DNA of 64,000 nucleotides, taken from contig CAAGHL010000070.1 of the NCBI GenBank assembly GCA_900769665.1, forward strand, positions 1 through 64,000. The letters are read 5' to 3'. Numbering within the stretch: the stretch's first letter is position 1; every line of letters begins with the position of its first letter. The notes beneath the pieces are model-generated. The model was given only the letters and a program-made list of their open reading frames with translations. It was not told where the DNA came from and did not search any database. Made by a program: the position numbers and the translations under genes. The stretch comes from Clostridia bacterium. Its GTDB lineage: Bacteria > Bacillota > Clostridia > Christensenellales > CAG-314. Below, piece by piece: positions 16,487 through 25,611 of the stretch.

Positions 16487-17449
16487 TTACTCGAAGATCA
16501 CTTTGCCGCTGTCAAAGTTTATTGCCGACACGTTGCCGATACGTTCTGTCAAGTAGGACACCACCGACGTTGCGTAACCTGCGATTTGCGCCGTAGTCAA
16601 CGGTTCGTCACCTTCCGCCGCAATCAACTTAAACAATGCGTCCAATGCGGCAAGACTTACTTCTTTGTCACGCTCGTTGACGGATACGGAGTGGAACTTT
16701 CCCGACAGTTTGCCGTTTGTTTGCGAGAAGTCGTCTAACGCAACGTCCAACTCTGCGTAGACAATGTCGGCAAGGGTGACAAACGGAATTGTAATACCAT
16801 TGGTATAATCGGATATTTCCACCGAAACGGTAATGGTCATGTGCGTTTTGCCGTCCGTTTGGTAAAAGCCGAGCTTTTGTATCGATGCGTTTAGCGTTTG
16901 CAATATCTCTATCGGCGCAATCAACGCCGCCAAGTCCGCCGAGCCGATACTGTCCACCACGTCGGTGACAAATTTGCTGTCGGCGTAAAATTGGTTTAGC
17001 GCGGAGTTTATCATATAAGCCAGCTCCGTAGAGAAAAAGGCATGTTCCTTTTCGAGAGGGTGCAAATCCACGTAGCTGTGCGCCGTACGAAGCAACATTT
17101 CTTCATATTTGGGTGTGCCGTCGGCTGTCTTGTCGACAATCCACAGTTTTGTTTTTTCGTCGGCAGACGCTTTTTCGGCAGCGGTCGGTATGCCGTTTGC
17201 GCCGAGAGTATATGCGTCCTTGGCAAGCGAAGAAGCAACCTTCCACAAACGATTGATTGTGTAGTTACCTAACCCTACGGAGTCGATCGTGTACGTGTCG
17301 TTGAGTTTGACGGTACCCAAGCCTAATGCGTTAGGCGTACTGTTGAACGCCCAAAAGAACGCGCCGACCACAAGCGCAACTATTACAAGTAGAATAATCA
17401 CGGCGGCAAGCAAACAACCGCCCTTGGAATAAGATTTGAATACAGACAT
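16487..17449 (-). CDS. Membrane-anchored protein of unknown function
   Basis: This 320-residue protein has a short cytoplasmic N-terminus, one strong membrane helix (CLLAAVIILLVIVALVVGAF, about residues 12-31), and an outer domain without recognisable motifs. It looks like a membrane-tethered extracytoplasmic protein: the body has the alternating beta pattern of lipid-binding or LppX-like domains, for example HMTITVSVEISDYTNGI, but that comparison is only impression. AAGGAG lies 8 bases before the ATG; the frame runs 28 codons further upstream without a site. It follows the cyclophilin gene by 129 bp on the same strand, with its own strong terminator. Confidence 0.7.
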   Translation of the reverse strand: MSVFKSYSKGGCLLAAVIILLVIVALVVGAFFWAFNSTPNALGLGTVKLNDTYTIDSVGLGNYTINRLWKVASSLAKDAYTLGANGIPTAAEKASADEKTKLWIVDKTADGTPKYEEMLLRTAHSYVDLHPLEKEHAFFSTELAYMINSALNQFYADSKFVTDVVDSIGSADLAALIAPIEILQTLNASIQKLGFYQTDGKTHMTITVSVEISDYTNGITIPFVTLADIVYAELDVALDDFSQTNGKLSGKFHSVSVNERDKEVSLAALDALFKLIAAEGDEPLTTAQIAGYATSVVSYLTERIGNVSAINFDSGKVIFE

Positions 17450-17578
17450 TTTCCGTTCTCCTTGGCTCCGTGACAATGTTTCGGATGTTTCGTCGCGCCA
17501 AACGAGTAAGCAAAACTCGTATTTCGTCCGCACGCAACCGCAAAAACAATCGTCGCCGTTGTAATCGGTAAGAAATCA

Positions 17579-18097
17579 TTACACTTTCTTTGGTTCGGGG
17601 TAATCGACTCCGAAAGTTTCCACAGTGACGGACTTCATGATTTGGTCGTAAAACGGCTTGTCGTACGGGTCGGTGTACTCGTCGGCGATTTCGTCTACAA
17701 CGTTCATACCCTCGATGACTTTGCCGAACGCCGCATATTTTCCGTCAAGGTGAGGTGCGTCGGCGTGCATAATGAAAAATTGACTGCCTGCGCTGTCGGG
17801 TTGCATGGAACGCGCCATACTGATGACGCCGCGCTCGTGGTAGATGTCGTTGGCAAAGCCGTTGTCGGAAAACTCACCCTTAATGCGGTATCCGGGGCCG
17901 CCCGTTCCGTTACCTTTGGGGCAACCGCCTTGTATCATAAATCCGCGTATTACACGATGAAATTTCAATCCGTTGTAGAAGCCTTTGTTGGCAAGAGAAA
18001 TAAAGTTGTTGACTGTGTTGGGGGCAATTTCGGGATAAAGTTCCACCTTGATTTGTTTACCGTTTTCCATTGTGATGGTAGCAATCGGATTAGTCAT
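17579..18097 (-). CDS. Cyclophilin-type peptidyl-prolyl isomerase
   Basis: The enzyme speeds cis-trans isomerisation at proline bonds. The 172-residue product lacks a signal peptide and is therefore cytoplasmic. Family motifs are [13 protein letters not shown], the active-site FHR and SAGSQFFI, and [15 protein letters not shown]. The length is typical of bacterial PpiB. AAGGAGG lies 5 bases before the ATG; the frame runs 15 codons further upstream. It stands alone in front of a membrane-anchored protein gene. Confidence 0.95.
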   Translation of the reverse strand: MTNPIATITMENGKQIKVELYPEIAPNTVNNFISLANKGFYNGLKFHRVIRGFMIQGGCPKGNGTGGPGYRIKGEFSDNGFANDIYHERGVISMARSMQPDSAGSQFFIMHADAPHLDGKYAAFGKVIEGMNVVDEIADEYTDPYDKPFYDQIMKSVTVETFGVDYPEPKKV

Positions 18098-18230
18098 ATT
18101 GTCCTCCTTGATGATATTATTTTTTGTCGCTTTGTGCGGCAATTAGATTTGCAATGACAGTTTTACAATTGCGATGTGCCAACCTACCAACAATTTTTTA
18201 TAAAAGCGTATGCCAAATAATCGTCAACGT

Positions 18231-18270
18231 CAGGTTGCGTCAGGTTGCGACAGGTTGCGGCAGGTTGCGC
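18231..18270 (+). repeat. Four tandem 10-bp units CAGGTTGCGN
   Basis: CAGGTTGCG occurs four times in succession, with T, A, G, C as the tenth base. Together with the preceding CGTCAACGT, its complement gives CAACCTGACGTTGACG, one base from the 16-bp unit repeated at 63296-63327. Confidence 0.85.
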
Positions 18271-18343
18271 CATCGCTACACTTATTGTAGCACAAAAACA
18301 TATACGTACACAAGTATTTGCAAAAAAATAGGCAAAAATCCGC

Positions 18344-18373
18344 AAAAAAACATGCCCCGATGTACGAGGCATG
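18344..18373 (-). terminator. Terminator of the 186-residue membrane protein gene
   Basis: On the minus strand the stem CATGCCTCG with CGGGGCATG is followed by seven T. It begins 20 bp past the stop codon. Confidence 0.85.
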
Positions 18374-18392
18374 CTTGTGATACCGTATGTAA

Positions 18393-18953
18393 TTACTTTT
18401 TGCAAACAAACGGTACTGCAACTGCGCCGAGACCGCCGACAAGGCTGAGTATCGAACCGATAGCAAGCTCAACGGTACTTTTAATAGTAGTAATACCTAA
18501 ACTTGCGCTGGAACTGTACACGTTTGTGCATATGATTGCAAATACAAATGTTACGATTGCAATCAATGCAAGCAATGCTCCTAAATACTTGATGTAGCCG
18601 TACAACTTGGGGACAACAAGACTGACAACGGCAAGCACGATACCTATACAACCCACGATTGCCGTAACAAGGGACAATACGGTGAACCATTTGGCTTGTG
18701 TCTTTTCGTCATCGAGAAAGAATCTCGTTCTTGCAACACGTCCCGCGTCGGACAAATCACCGACAGCTTTGTCGGACATACCTTCAAGCATACCGAACAA
18801 ACCATAGCTTGTCTTTTCCGTCGAGCCTATACCGGATGCGCCGCCTTGCGAAGTCAACAGCGGCAACGCAAAGTTGAGCACTGCCAACACGCACATAACG
18901 GCAAACAACACCACGCCGATAAAGTTTGCTTTTCTAACCTTTCTTTTTGCCAT
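18393..18953 (-). CDS. Four-helix membrane protein of unknown function
   Basis: The product has 186 residues. One membrane helix is near the N-terminus (NFIGVVLFAVMCVLAVLNFA). A soluble outer loop of about 60 residues follows (GASGIGSTEKTSYGLFGMLE). Three further helices end in a short KK tail. The topology resembles tetraspan proteins of unknown function common in clostridia; I recognise no domain. GGAGG lies 8 bases before the ATG, 28 codons into the open frame. A terminator follows, so it is probably monocistronic. Confidence 0.75.
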   Translation of the reverse strand: MAKRKVRKANFIGVVLFAVMCVLAVLNFALPLLTSQGGASGIGSTEKTSYGLFGMLEGMSDKAVGDLSDAGRVARTRFFLDDEKTQAKWFTVLSLVTAIVGCIGIVLAVVSLVVPKLYGYIKYLGALLALIAIVTFVFAIICTNVYSSSASLGITTIKSTVELAIGSILSLVGGLGAVAVPFVCKK

Positions 18954-19084
18954 ATTTCTTTCCTCCGTTTCAAGTAGTGTCCGCACGACGGCAATGTCGA
19001 ACGGGCGGATGCCGCAACATTTTGCGACGAATACCATATATATAATAATTTACTCGTGGAAAATATTGCAACAAAAATAAAAAA

Positions 19085-19127
19085 AATGTCGCAAGGTTAT
19101 TTGGTTGTATTCCGTAACCTTACGACA
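19085..19127 (-). terminator. Terminator of the small lipoprotein gene
   Basis: A long stem (ATGTCGTAAGGTTA with TAACCTTGCGACAT) on the minus strand is followed by seven T and further T-rich sequence. Confidence 0.88.
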
Positions 19128-19146
19128 TTCTTTATTTTACCAATTA

Positions 19147-19563
19147 CTATCTTGCAGCCGCAATGCCTGCTTTTGTTCCGTAGTAAATCATTTTTCCGGA
19201 TTGGGTAATTGTCCAATCGCTTTCTTTACTATCCTTGTCTTTTTCGGCGTAGGACTTAACTTTGTCCCATGCTGTCTTGGCTTGATCGGCACTTGCAAAG
19301 TAAATAACCGTTACGTGGTCAACCTTTGCGTTGTCGCCTTCGCCAGTGGACTTGGTTCCGGAAATAACAGCCTCTACACCCTTAACTCCTACAAGAGTCA
19401 AAGCAGCAGGAACAACATTTTCGTCTTTTGCCGCGGTGTAACCGTTCTTCTTCAAGGCTTCAATCGCTTTGTCGGGATTGGAGTTGGGTGCGCAAGCAAC
19501 GAGCATTGCCAAGGACATAACCACTACCAATGCAAGAGCTGCAATCTTTGCAAACTTTTTCAT
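19147..19563 (-). CDS. Small lipoprotein of unknown function
   Basis: The 138-residue product has a lipoprotein signal peptide (MKKFAKIAALALVVVMSLAM, then lipobox LVAC). The mature part of about 114 residues contains ADQAKTAWDKVKSYAEKD and ends near WTITQSGKMIYYGTKAGIAA. This resembles small exported proteins in which a helix packs on a sheet, but I know no named family. GGAGG precedes the ATG. It sits outside the membrane, anchored by lipid. It is transcribed alone, with a strong terminator. Confidence 0.8.
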   Translation of the reverse strand: MKKFAKIAALALVVVMSLAMLVACAPNSNPDKAIEALKKNGYTAAKDENVVPAALTLVGVKGVEAVISGTKSTGEGDNAKVDHVTVIYFASADQAKTAWDKVKSYAEKDKDSKESDWTITQSGKMIYYGTKAGIAAAR

Positions 19564-19660
19564 AAATTTCCTCCTACATTTTTTTTTAGGACAACAAATA
19601 GTCTACTACAATTTCTGTCAAAAGTCAATACCTGACTTTCAAATAGTAGGCGACTTCCCG

Positions 19661-19694
19661 AAAAATGAACAAATCTCCTTCAAATGTTCATTTT
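19661..19694 (-). terminator. Terminator of the beta-galactosidase gene
   Basis: The stem AAAATGAACA with TGTTCATTTTT lies 20 bp past the stop on the minus strand. The T tail is part of the stem. Confidence 0.65.
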
Positions 19695-19713
19695 GTACTC
19701 GACGTCCTGTTTA

Positions 19714-22533
19714 TCACTTTACTTTACCATATACAAACGTAAGCGTCGCACTGCCATTCTTTGGCGTAAGGTGACATTCGTGCGGAAGCGGTCCGCATGC
19801 GTTACTGCCAAGTCCCGACATAAACAAGTCTGCGGTAAGGTAAGTTCCGTCGCGTTTAGGCAGTTCGAAGTCATGTTTTGCCCCCGCTATTTGCTTGGCG
19901 GAATACGGCAACGCCGAGAATGACGTCATGCCTTCCACACGCACTAAACGTTTGCCATCGGACACTTCGGCGTAGTCCGATAGGTAGTGACTGCCGCTTT
20001 CCTGTGGCTTGACGTAGTGATGATATTGTTGCGAAATTGTCGATACGTATTGCTTTTTTTGTGCAAACTCGTACATGTCGCAGTAAGTCTCCGTCGGTCC
20101 GTATGCACGGTAAACCAACTTGTCAAATTCAAGCGGAAGTTTGGTCGTCCACCCGAGTCTGGGCAAAAACGGCAATGTGCCGCAGTCATCAAAACGATAC
20201 TCGACATCAAGTTGTACTGCACTCTCGACAAATGAGTAAACCAAGTGCATTGCGACAACGGGCTTTTTTGTACAGTATGCGACACACACGTCAAACTGCA
20301 CGGTTTGCCCGACAATGTGGTAACTTTTGGCTTGACTAACGGCGCTGTCAATGTAAAAATCGTCAAATTTGCCTTGTACATTACGGTCGTTGTCTATCGG
20401 AGCGCGATATATCGTGGCTTCCAATGCGCCGTACTTTTCGCCGTCAACGACAACGGAACACACCTGTCCGCTACACTTGTCAAACACCACGGTCATAAAA
20501 TTATTTTGTGCCGTTATGTATCTGTCGCCGTCGATAATTTGCGTATCGACGCTTTTGCGAACGGGTGGATTTTGCGGCTTACTGCGCAGTTGCGATTGGT
20601 AGACCAATCTGTTCCCTTCGTAGTAGCGTACCGCAATATCTTCTCCTTGCACGGCAATAATTTGGCTTTCACGCGGCTGTAAGTTCACCTCGGTAACGAT
20701 TGTTTTGCCGTCACACTCGATTTCCAACTTTCCGTTTGCCGCAAGGAAAAAGCGTTTGTTGTACACGGTCAAGATATCGCCGCTCAATTCCGCCGTCACG
20801 GGACTGTAATAGTGTTGCATTTGTAGTGTGCCGCTTTTTACTTCCCTATCGGCGGACACAATGCCGTCACAACAAAAGTTGTCGTCGTGCCTACGTTCGC
20901 CGAAGTCGCCGCCGTAACACAAACCGCGCTTGCCGTAACGCACGCCGTGATCAGCCCACTCCCACACAAAGCCGCCGATAAAGCGGTCATTGCTTTCCAT
21001 CAGTTGCCAGTACTCGCGCATTTCGCCCGGTCCGTTGCCCATAGCGTGCGCGTACTCGCACAGCACAAGCGGACGATGTTCCTTTACGTCGGAAAGATAT
21101 TCTTCCGACATCCACTCCACCGTCGGATACATTCGGCTTACCATGTCGACGGGCGTTGTGTAGTAGGTGTCGTCCGACCTATTGCAATACCACAGTGACT
21201 CGTAATGGAAGGGGCGATTGTCCAACTTTTTTGCTGCAACGAGTGCCTCGGCAAGGTACTTGCCCCAGCCCGATTCGTTGCCGAGCGACCAAATGACAAC
21301 GCACGCATGATTTTTGTTGACGACAATGTTGCACAGTTGCCGCTCCATTATTTGGTGAGCAAAGTCTTGGTCGTCCATCAGCGCACCAAACACCGAATCA
21401 TCGTAGCCGTCCGCCATCATAACCGTGCCATGAGATTCCATGTCGCTTTCGCTCATCACGTACAAGCCCTGTTCGTCGCACATTTCGTACAAAAGCGGAC
21501 TTGACGGGTAATGCGATGTACGCAGAGCATTGACGTTTAGCGACTTCATCAGCAAAATATCCTTACGCATGTCCTCGTAGCTTACCGCAGCACCCTTGTC
21601 GGGGTGGAAGTCGTGACGGTTGACGCCGTACAGTTTGACAGGTTTACCATTGACAAGGAAAATGCCGTCCTTCACTTCCGAAGTACGCACGCCTACTCGC
21701 TCGAATATCTTTTCACCGTTGGCAGACAACGTAAGGTCGTACAGATTAGGCGTTTCGGCACTCCACAGCTTAACGTCGGGGACGAGGATTGATACCGTTT
21801 GGCTCGGCTTTGCCACAAAACTCCTACCGTAGAAATCCAGCGAGATTTCCACGTCGGAATTGTTGGTAAACAAAATTTTGCCGTCCGTACCGCAAAAATC
21901 GGTGTTTATGGTGTAGTCGGTGATGTGTTCACTCGGACGCATAAGCATGTATACACTACGGAAAATGCCCGTAAACCGCCACTTGTCTTGATCTTCGAGG
22001 TAGCTACACATGTTCCATTTTAGCACCAGTACGTCGATTTTGTTGTCGCCGACATGCACGAAGTTTGTAACGTCAAACTCACTAATGCGGTGAGACACGT
22101 TGGAATATCCCACAAATTTGCCATTGACATACAGGTAGAAACAGCTGTCCACGCCCTCGAACACCATTGAAACAAACTCGTCTACGCTACTAATCGTAAC
22201 GTTGCGGCTGTAGTGATACGCAGGATTGGGCTTGAGTATGTAGGGTGGATCATACGGAAACGGATAGGCTACGTTTGTGTATTGAAAGTAGTCCAAACCG
22301 TAGTACTGCACGCAACTTGGCACATCGATCCGCTTGGTGGGCGTTTTTGTCCAAAAATCGCCGACATCCAACACCGTGTCGTAGGCTTGTATCGTCCACT
22401 TGCCGTCAAGATCGACAAATCTTTTACTTTTTGTGCGAAAACCGCGTTTTTGTCCGTCCTCAAACGGAACATAGTAACATCTTTTAGGCAAGGTGTTGAT
22501 TGAACAGCCTTGAGCGTAATATGGTAGAAGCAT
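19714..22533 (-). CDS. lacZ: GH2 beta-galactosidase
   Basis: The enzyme hydrolyses terminal beta-galactosides. The 939-residue protein has the GH2 order: a jelly-roll sugar-binding domain with VPSCVQYYGLDYFQYTN, an immunoglobulin-like domain, and a TIM barrel with VNRHDFHPDKG. The acid/base Glu is in SLGNESGWGKY and the nucleophile Glu in CEYAHAMGNGPG. A beta-galactosidase small-chain-like domain ends it. No signal peptide is present, so it acts in the cytoplasm on imported sugar. The start is fixed by GGAGG 5 bases before MLLPYY, although the frame runs 37 codons further. It follows the CDF gene by about 107 bp and probably belongs to a sugar unit with the MFS transporter and GH5 enzyme. Confidence 0.95.
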   Translation of the reverse strand: MLLPYYAQGCSINTLPKRCYYVPFEDGQKRGFRTKSKRFVDLDGKWTIQAYDTVLDVGDFWTKTPTKRIDVPSCVQYYGLDYFQYTNVAYPFPYDPPYILKPNPAYHYSRNVTISSVDEFVSMVFEGVDSCFYLYVNGKFVGYSNVSHRISEFDVTNFVHVGDNKIDVLVLKWNMCSYLEDQDKWRFTGIFRSVYMLMRPSEHITDYTINTDFCGTDGKILFTNNSDVEISLDFYGRSFVAKPSQTVSILVPDVKLWSAETPNLYDLTLSANGEKIFERVGVRTSEVKDGIFLVNGKPVKLYGVNRHDFHPDKGAAVSYEDMRKDILLMKSLNVNALRTSHYPSSPLLYEMCDEQGLYVMSESDMESHGTVMMADGYDDSVFGALMDDQDFAHQIMERQLCNIVVNKNHACVVIWSLGNESGWGKYLAEALVAAKKLDNRPFHYESLWYCNRSDDTYYTTPVDMVSRMYPTVEWMSEEYLSDVKEHRPLVLCEYAHAMGNGPGEMREYWQLMESNDRFIGGFVWEWADHGVRYGKRGLCYGGDFGERRHDDNFCCDGIVSADREVKSGTLQMQHYYSPVTAELSGDILTVYNKRFFLAANGKLEIECDGKTIVTEVNLQPRESQIIAVQGEDIAVRYYEGNRLVYQSQLRSKPQNPPVRKSVDTQIIDGDRYITAQNNFMTVVFDKCSGQVCSVVVDGEKYGALEATIYRAPIDNDRNVQGKFDDFYIDSAVSQAKSYHIVGQTVQFDVCVAYCTKKPVVAMHLVYSFVESAVQLDVEYRFDDCGTLPFLPRLGWTTKLPLEFDKLVYRAYGPTETYCDMYEFAQKKQYVSTISQQYHHYVKPQESGSHYLSDYAEVSDGKRLVRVEGMTSFSALPYSAKQIAGAKHDFELPKRDGTYLTADLFMSGLGSNACGPLPHECHLTPKNGSATLTFVYGKVK

Positions 22534-22640
22534 TTTTACCTCCATGGTAGCAGTATCTGCGACATCAGGCGTTGAAGTTTGACGAATTACAGCCCAAAAT
22601 GTCACGAAAAATCGCTTACGTATTATATTTTTTCCGACAG

Positions 22641-23831
22641 TCAATTCTCTTGCGAAGTGTATTCGCAGGACTGCCTATCCACAGTTGCGACCACGTACAC
22701 ATTGGGATGCAGTTCCGCAACTTTACTTTGCAAATAATTGCGAAGTTCGCCGTCGGACATTGCACAGTCGAAGGTCACAGCCACGTCAAATATCAAATTG
22801 ATGCGTTGCGGCCCCTTTACCATGCGGAAGTCATGCACGCCGAAACGCTCGTCGAGTTGCGCCACAATTTGCTTTACTTCCTTGCGGTAGCCGTCCAACA
22901 CGGGGTCGCCGACAACAATGGGGTCCATGTGTATCACCAACGTTACATCGGTATGCTCGGCAAAGTCCCGCTCGATATTGTCCACCAATTCGTGGCTTGT
23001 CATCACGTCCACCGCCGCGTCCACTTCCACATGCACGCTTGCGTAAAACTTGTTCGGACCGTAGTTGTGCACTTCTAGGTCGTGGATGCCCTTTACTCCG
23101 TCAAATTGCATGATGCGGTTGTATATGCCGTCGACAACTTCTTTGTCGGGAGCTTTGCCTAGCAGTTTGCTCATTGTGTCGCGCAGTATGCCTACGCCGG
23201 CAACGCCGATAAGCACTGCCACCGCCAAGCCGACAATGCCGTCCAAGTACACAAAACCCGTGTATTTGGTGACAAGTACCGACGCTAAAACGCCGAAAGT
23301 GGCACACGAGTCGGACAAACTGTCCGTTGCGGTTGCTTTCAACAATTCACTGCCGTAGGTGTTGCCAAGTTTGCGATTGAACAAAAACATCCACAGTTTA
23401 ACCGCAATGGATACGCCCAATACCCCGACAGTCCACCAACTGAATTCCGAAGCCGTCGGCGAAATAATCTTGTCTATACTCTCTTTTGCCAGTTGCAAGG
23501 CAAGCACGGCAACTATCACGCCTACGACCAATGCCGAAACGTACTCGATACGCTGATGTCCGTAAGGATGGTCTTTGTCGGCTTTTTTGCCTGCCAACTT
23601 GAAGCTGACAAGCGAAATAACGTTGCTTCCGCAGTCGGTAAGGTTGTTGATACCGTCTGCAAGCGCAGACACCACGCCGAACATTAGGCCTATCGCCATC
23701 TTTGAAACGGCAAGCAATATGTTTAGTATTATGCCTACGGTGCCGCTCAACTTTCCGACTTGTTGTCGTACCGTGCCGTTTTGCGTTTCGGCGTAGTTTG
23801 GCACGAATAGTTTTAGTAACAGTTTTGTCAT
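22641..23831 (-). CDS. Cation diffusion facilitator family transporter
   Basis: This 396-residue membrane exporter of divalent cations (Zn, Mn, Fe or Cd) uses the proton gradient. It has about six helices. The transport-site pattern is in ALADGINNLTDCGSN (helix 2) and TDSLSDSCATFG (helix 5), each with the family Asp residues, and DHPYGHQRIEY follows helix 2. The cytoplasmic domain is beta-alpha rich. It is longer than minimal CDF proteins because of an extended C-terminus. The ATG is preceded by a weak AGG site; a TTG three codons upstream is possible. Its location between two glycosidase genes is not explained by function. The metal cannot be read from the sequence. Confidence 0.9.
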   Translation of the reverse strand: MTKLLLKLFVPNYAETQNGTVRQQVGKLSGTVGIILNILLAVSKMAIGLMFGVVSALADGINNLTDCGSNVISLVSFKLAGKKADKDHPYGHQRIEYVSALVVGVIVAVLALQLAKESIDKIISPTASEFSWWTVGVLGVSIAVKLWMFLFNRKLGNTYGSELLKATATDSLSDSCATFGVLASVLVTKYTGFVYLDGIVGLAVAVLIGVAGVGILRDTMSKLLGKAPDKEVVDGIYNRIMQFDGVKGIHDLEVHNYGPNKFYASVHVEVDAAVDVMTSHELVDNIERDFAEHTDVTLVIHMDPIVVGDPVLDGYRKEVKQIVAQLDERFGVHDFRMVKGPQRINLIFDVAVTFDCAMSDGELRNYLQSKVAELHPNVYVVATVDRQSCEYTSQEN

Positions 23832-24020
23832 GAAATTCAACCTACGTATTATTTTTTTGTGATTTTACCGTCAACGCCAACCACATTAGCGATACCAATC
23901 TGCACAGCACAATCGTGTGTAAAATTAGCGACGGAAACACCGCTAAATAGCAATTTGCCTTCCGCACAATGGCAGAAAGCAAATAGTATTCTTTTGATAG
24001 TAACGGCGAGTTTTTGCCGT

Positions 24021-25451
24021 CTATTTTGTCTTGTTGAAGTAGTCTTGCACTATCTTGTACAGCATGCCCGTGTCGTCGTATTCGCCGGGATTGGTTGCTC
24101 CGACAGTGCCGACCTTGCTCCAAGCCTCGGCAATTTCCTCATATGTTGCCGTTGTAATGTCCACTTTCAGTTCGCCTGCGCCAAGACACATTTTGTTGAC
24201 GTACAATCCCCAACTGTTGTCCCAATCGCCTACGGAGATAGCTTTGTAATTCCAAATTGTCCAGCCAAAACCTCTCTTGTCGTACTCGGCAAGCCATTTG
24301 TCCCATTCCGCCTCGTTGTCAAAGAAAGTAAATTCCCCTATTAGATACGGGACATCGAACGCCTTGAACGAATATGTAAGGTCTTGCGCCCAATAAAACA
24401 TATCGTAACTGATGGTGCCGCTGTTCCAATTGTACATATGCAATTGGTACATGACATTGTTCCAACCAAACAACGACGGATCGATGCAACTGCCAAACAT
24501 CCAACAAAATTCCACGGATATTAGGTGGTTTTGCGTGTCTACATCCCGTATTGCGCGGTACAATTTGTCCATCACTGCCGCTTGCTTGCGCGTAGTAGAC
24601 GGCGTATTGCGGTCGACGGGTTCGTTCATCAGGTCATATGCGCCTATCGTTTGGGACAAGTCTTTCCGCACGGTGGCGTAACGCTCGGCAATTGTTTTCC
24701 ATAACAAGCACATGTCTTCCTGTGCTTTTTCGTTGGTCCAAAAGTCGATTGTACGCAAGCCGCTGTGCTCGTAACCGTTTTGTCCGCCTTCTACTCCGTG
24801 CATATCCAATATAGCGTACAAGCCGTTTGCCTTGCATTGATCCAAGAACCAGTCCAATCGTTTGTACCACTCGTTTTTCATCACGTAGTTGTTGTTGGCG
24901 TCCAACTCCATAAAGTTACCAAAATACATCGGCAACCGCACAGTGTTGAAACCGAGTTGCTTGACGTAGACAAAGTCGACTTCCTGTATAAAGTTATCTT
25001 GGTAAATATCCACAAGCTTGTCGGCTTTTTCCTTGCCGAAACGCTCGGTAAGAATGTCCAATTCGTCCTGATAGAAACTTTCCTTGTAACTTTCCACAAT
25101 TCCGTTTTCGTTTACTTTGGCAGGTTTTCCGTCTTTATCGAGCTCCACGCCTACGCTGTGCGTGCAAAGCCAACCCTCGGTAATCAACCAGTTGCCGAAG
25201 TTAATTCCGCGAAATGTTACGCGATTGCCGTCGGCGTCGTACACGCCTCTGCCGTTTGCACGCAACGGTTGGTCGACGGCAGTTTCCCCCGTCCATTGTA
25301 TTTTGTCAGGTACGGGCGCGTAGTAGTTGTCGGCAAAAACAGCGACTTTTACAAGCAATATACCTGTAATCAGTGCAAATACAAGCACTATTGCCACCAC
25401 TACAATCAACACGCGTTTCAATACGGAACGCTTTTGTTTTGCCTCTTCCAC
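24021..25451 (-). CDS. Membrane-anchored GH5-family glycoside hydrolase
   Basis: This cellulase-superfamily enzyme has 476 residues. One N-terminal helix (VLIVVVAIVLVFALITGILL) tethers it outside the cell. The catalytic barrel opens with TFRGINFGNWLITEGWLC. The acid/base Glu lies in YDLMNEPVD and the nucleophile Glu in LIGEFTFFDN. The start of the barrel resembles exo-beta-1,3-glucanase-type GH5 members, but the substrate cannot be fixed from sequence. The start codon is GTG, with AAAGGAG 5 bases upstream. It follows the MFS gene by 160 bp on the same strand, so a role in releasing sugars for import is likely. Confidence 0.88.
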   Translation of the reverse strand: MEEAKQKRSVLKRVLIVVVAIVLVFALITGILLVKVAVFADNYYAPVPDKIQWTGETAVDQPLRANGRGVYDADGNRVTFRGINFGNWLITEGWLCTHSVGVELDKDGKPAKVNENGIVESYKESFYQDELDILTERFGKEKADKLVDIYQDNFIQEVDFVYVKQLGFNTVRLPMYFGNFMELDANNNYVMKNEWYKRLDWFLDQCKANGLYAILDMHGVEGGQNGYEHSGLRTIDFWTNEKAQEDMCLLWKTIAERYATVRKDLSQTIGAYDLMNEPVDRNTPSTTRKQAAVMDKLYRAIRDVDTQNHLISVEFCWMFGSCIDPSLFGWNNVMYQLHMYNWNSGTISYDMFYWAQDLTYSFKAFDVPYLIGEFTFFDNEAEWDKWLAEYDKRGFGWTIWNYKAISVGDWDNSWGLYVNKMCLGAGELKVDITTATYEEIAEAWSKVGTVGATNPGEYDDTGMLYKIVQDYFNKTK

Positions 25452-25611
25452 AATATCTCCTTTGACGTATAACACACGTGCGCGCGGCGATATACCGCAA
25501 CCCAAACGCCGCATTTTTGCACACTAAACAACGCAAAATGTAACGGAATTTGTAATACGTATTGATTTTTTTAGTACAATTCCTATATTTAGTCAACGCC
25601 TTGCAAAACGT

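Noticed and set aside
18221..18270. Possible CRISPR-like array
   Set aside because: Units are 10 bp without spacers, and no cas gene is in the window.
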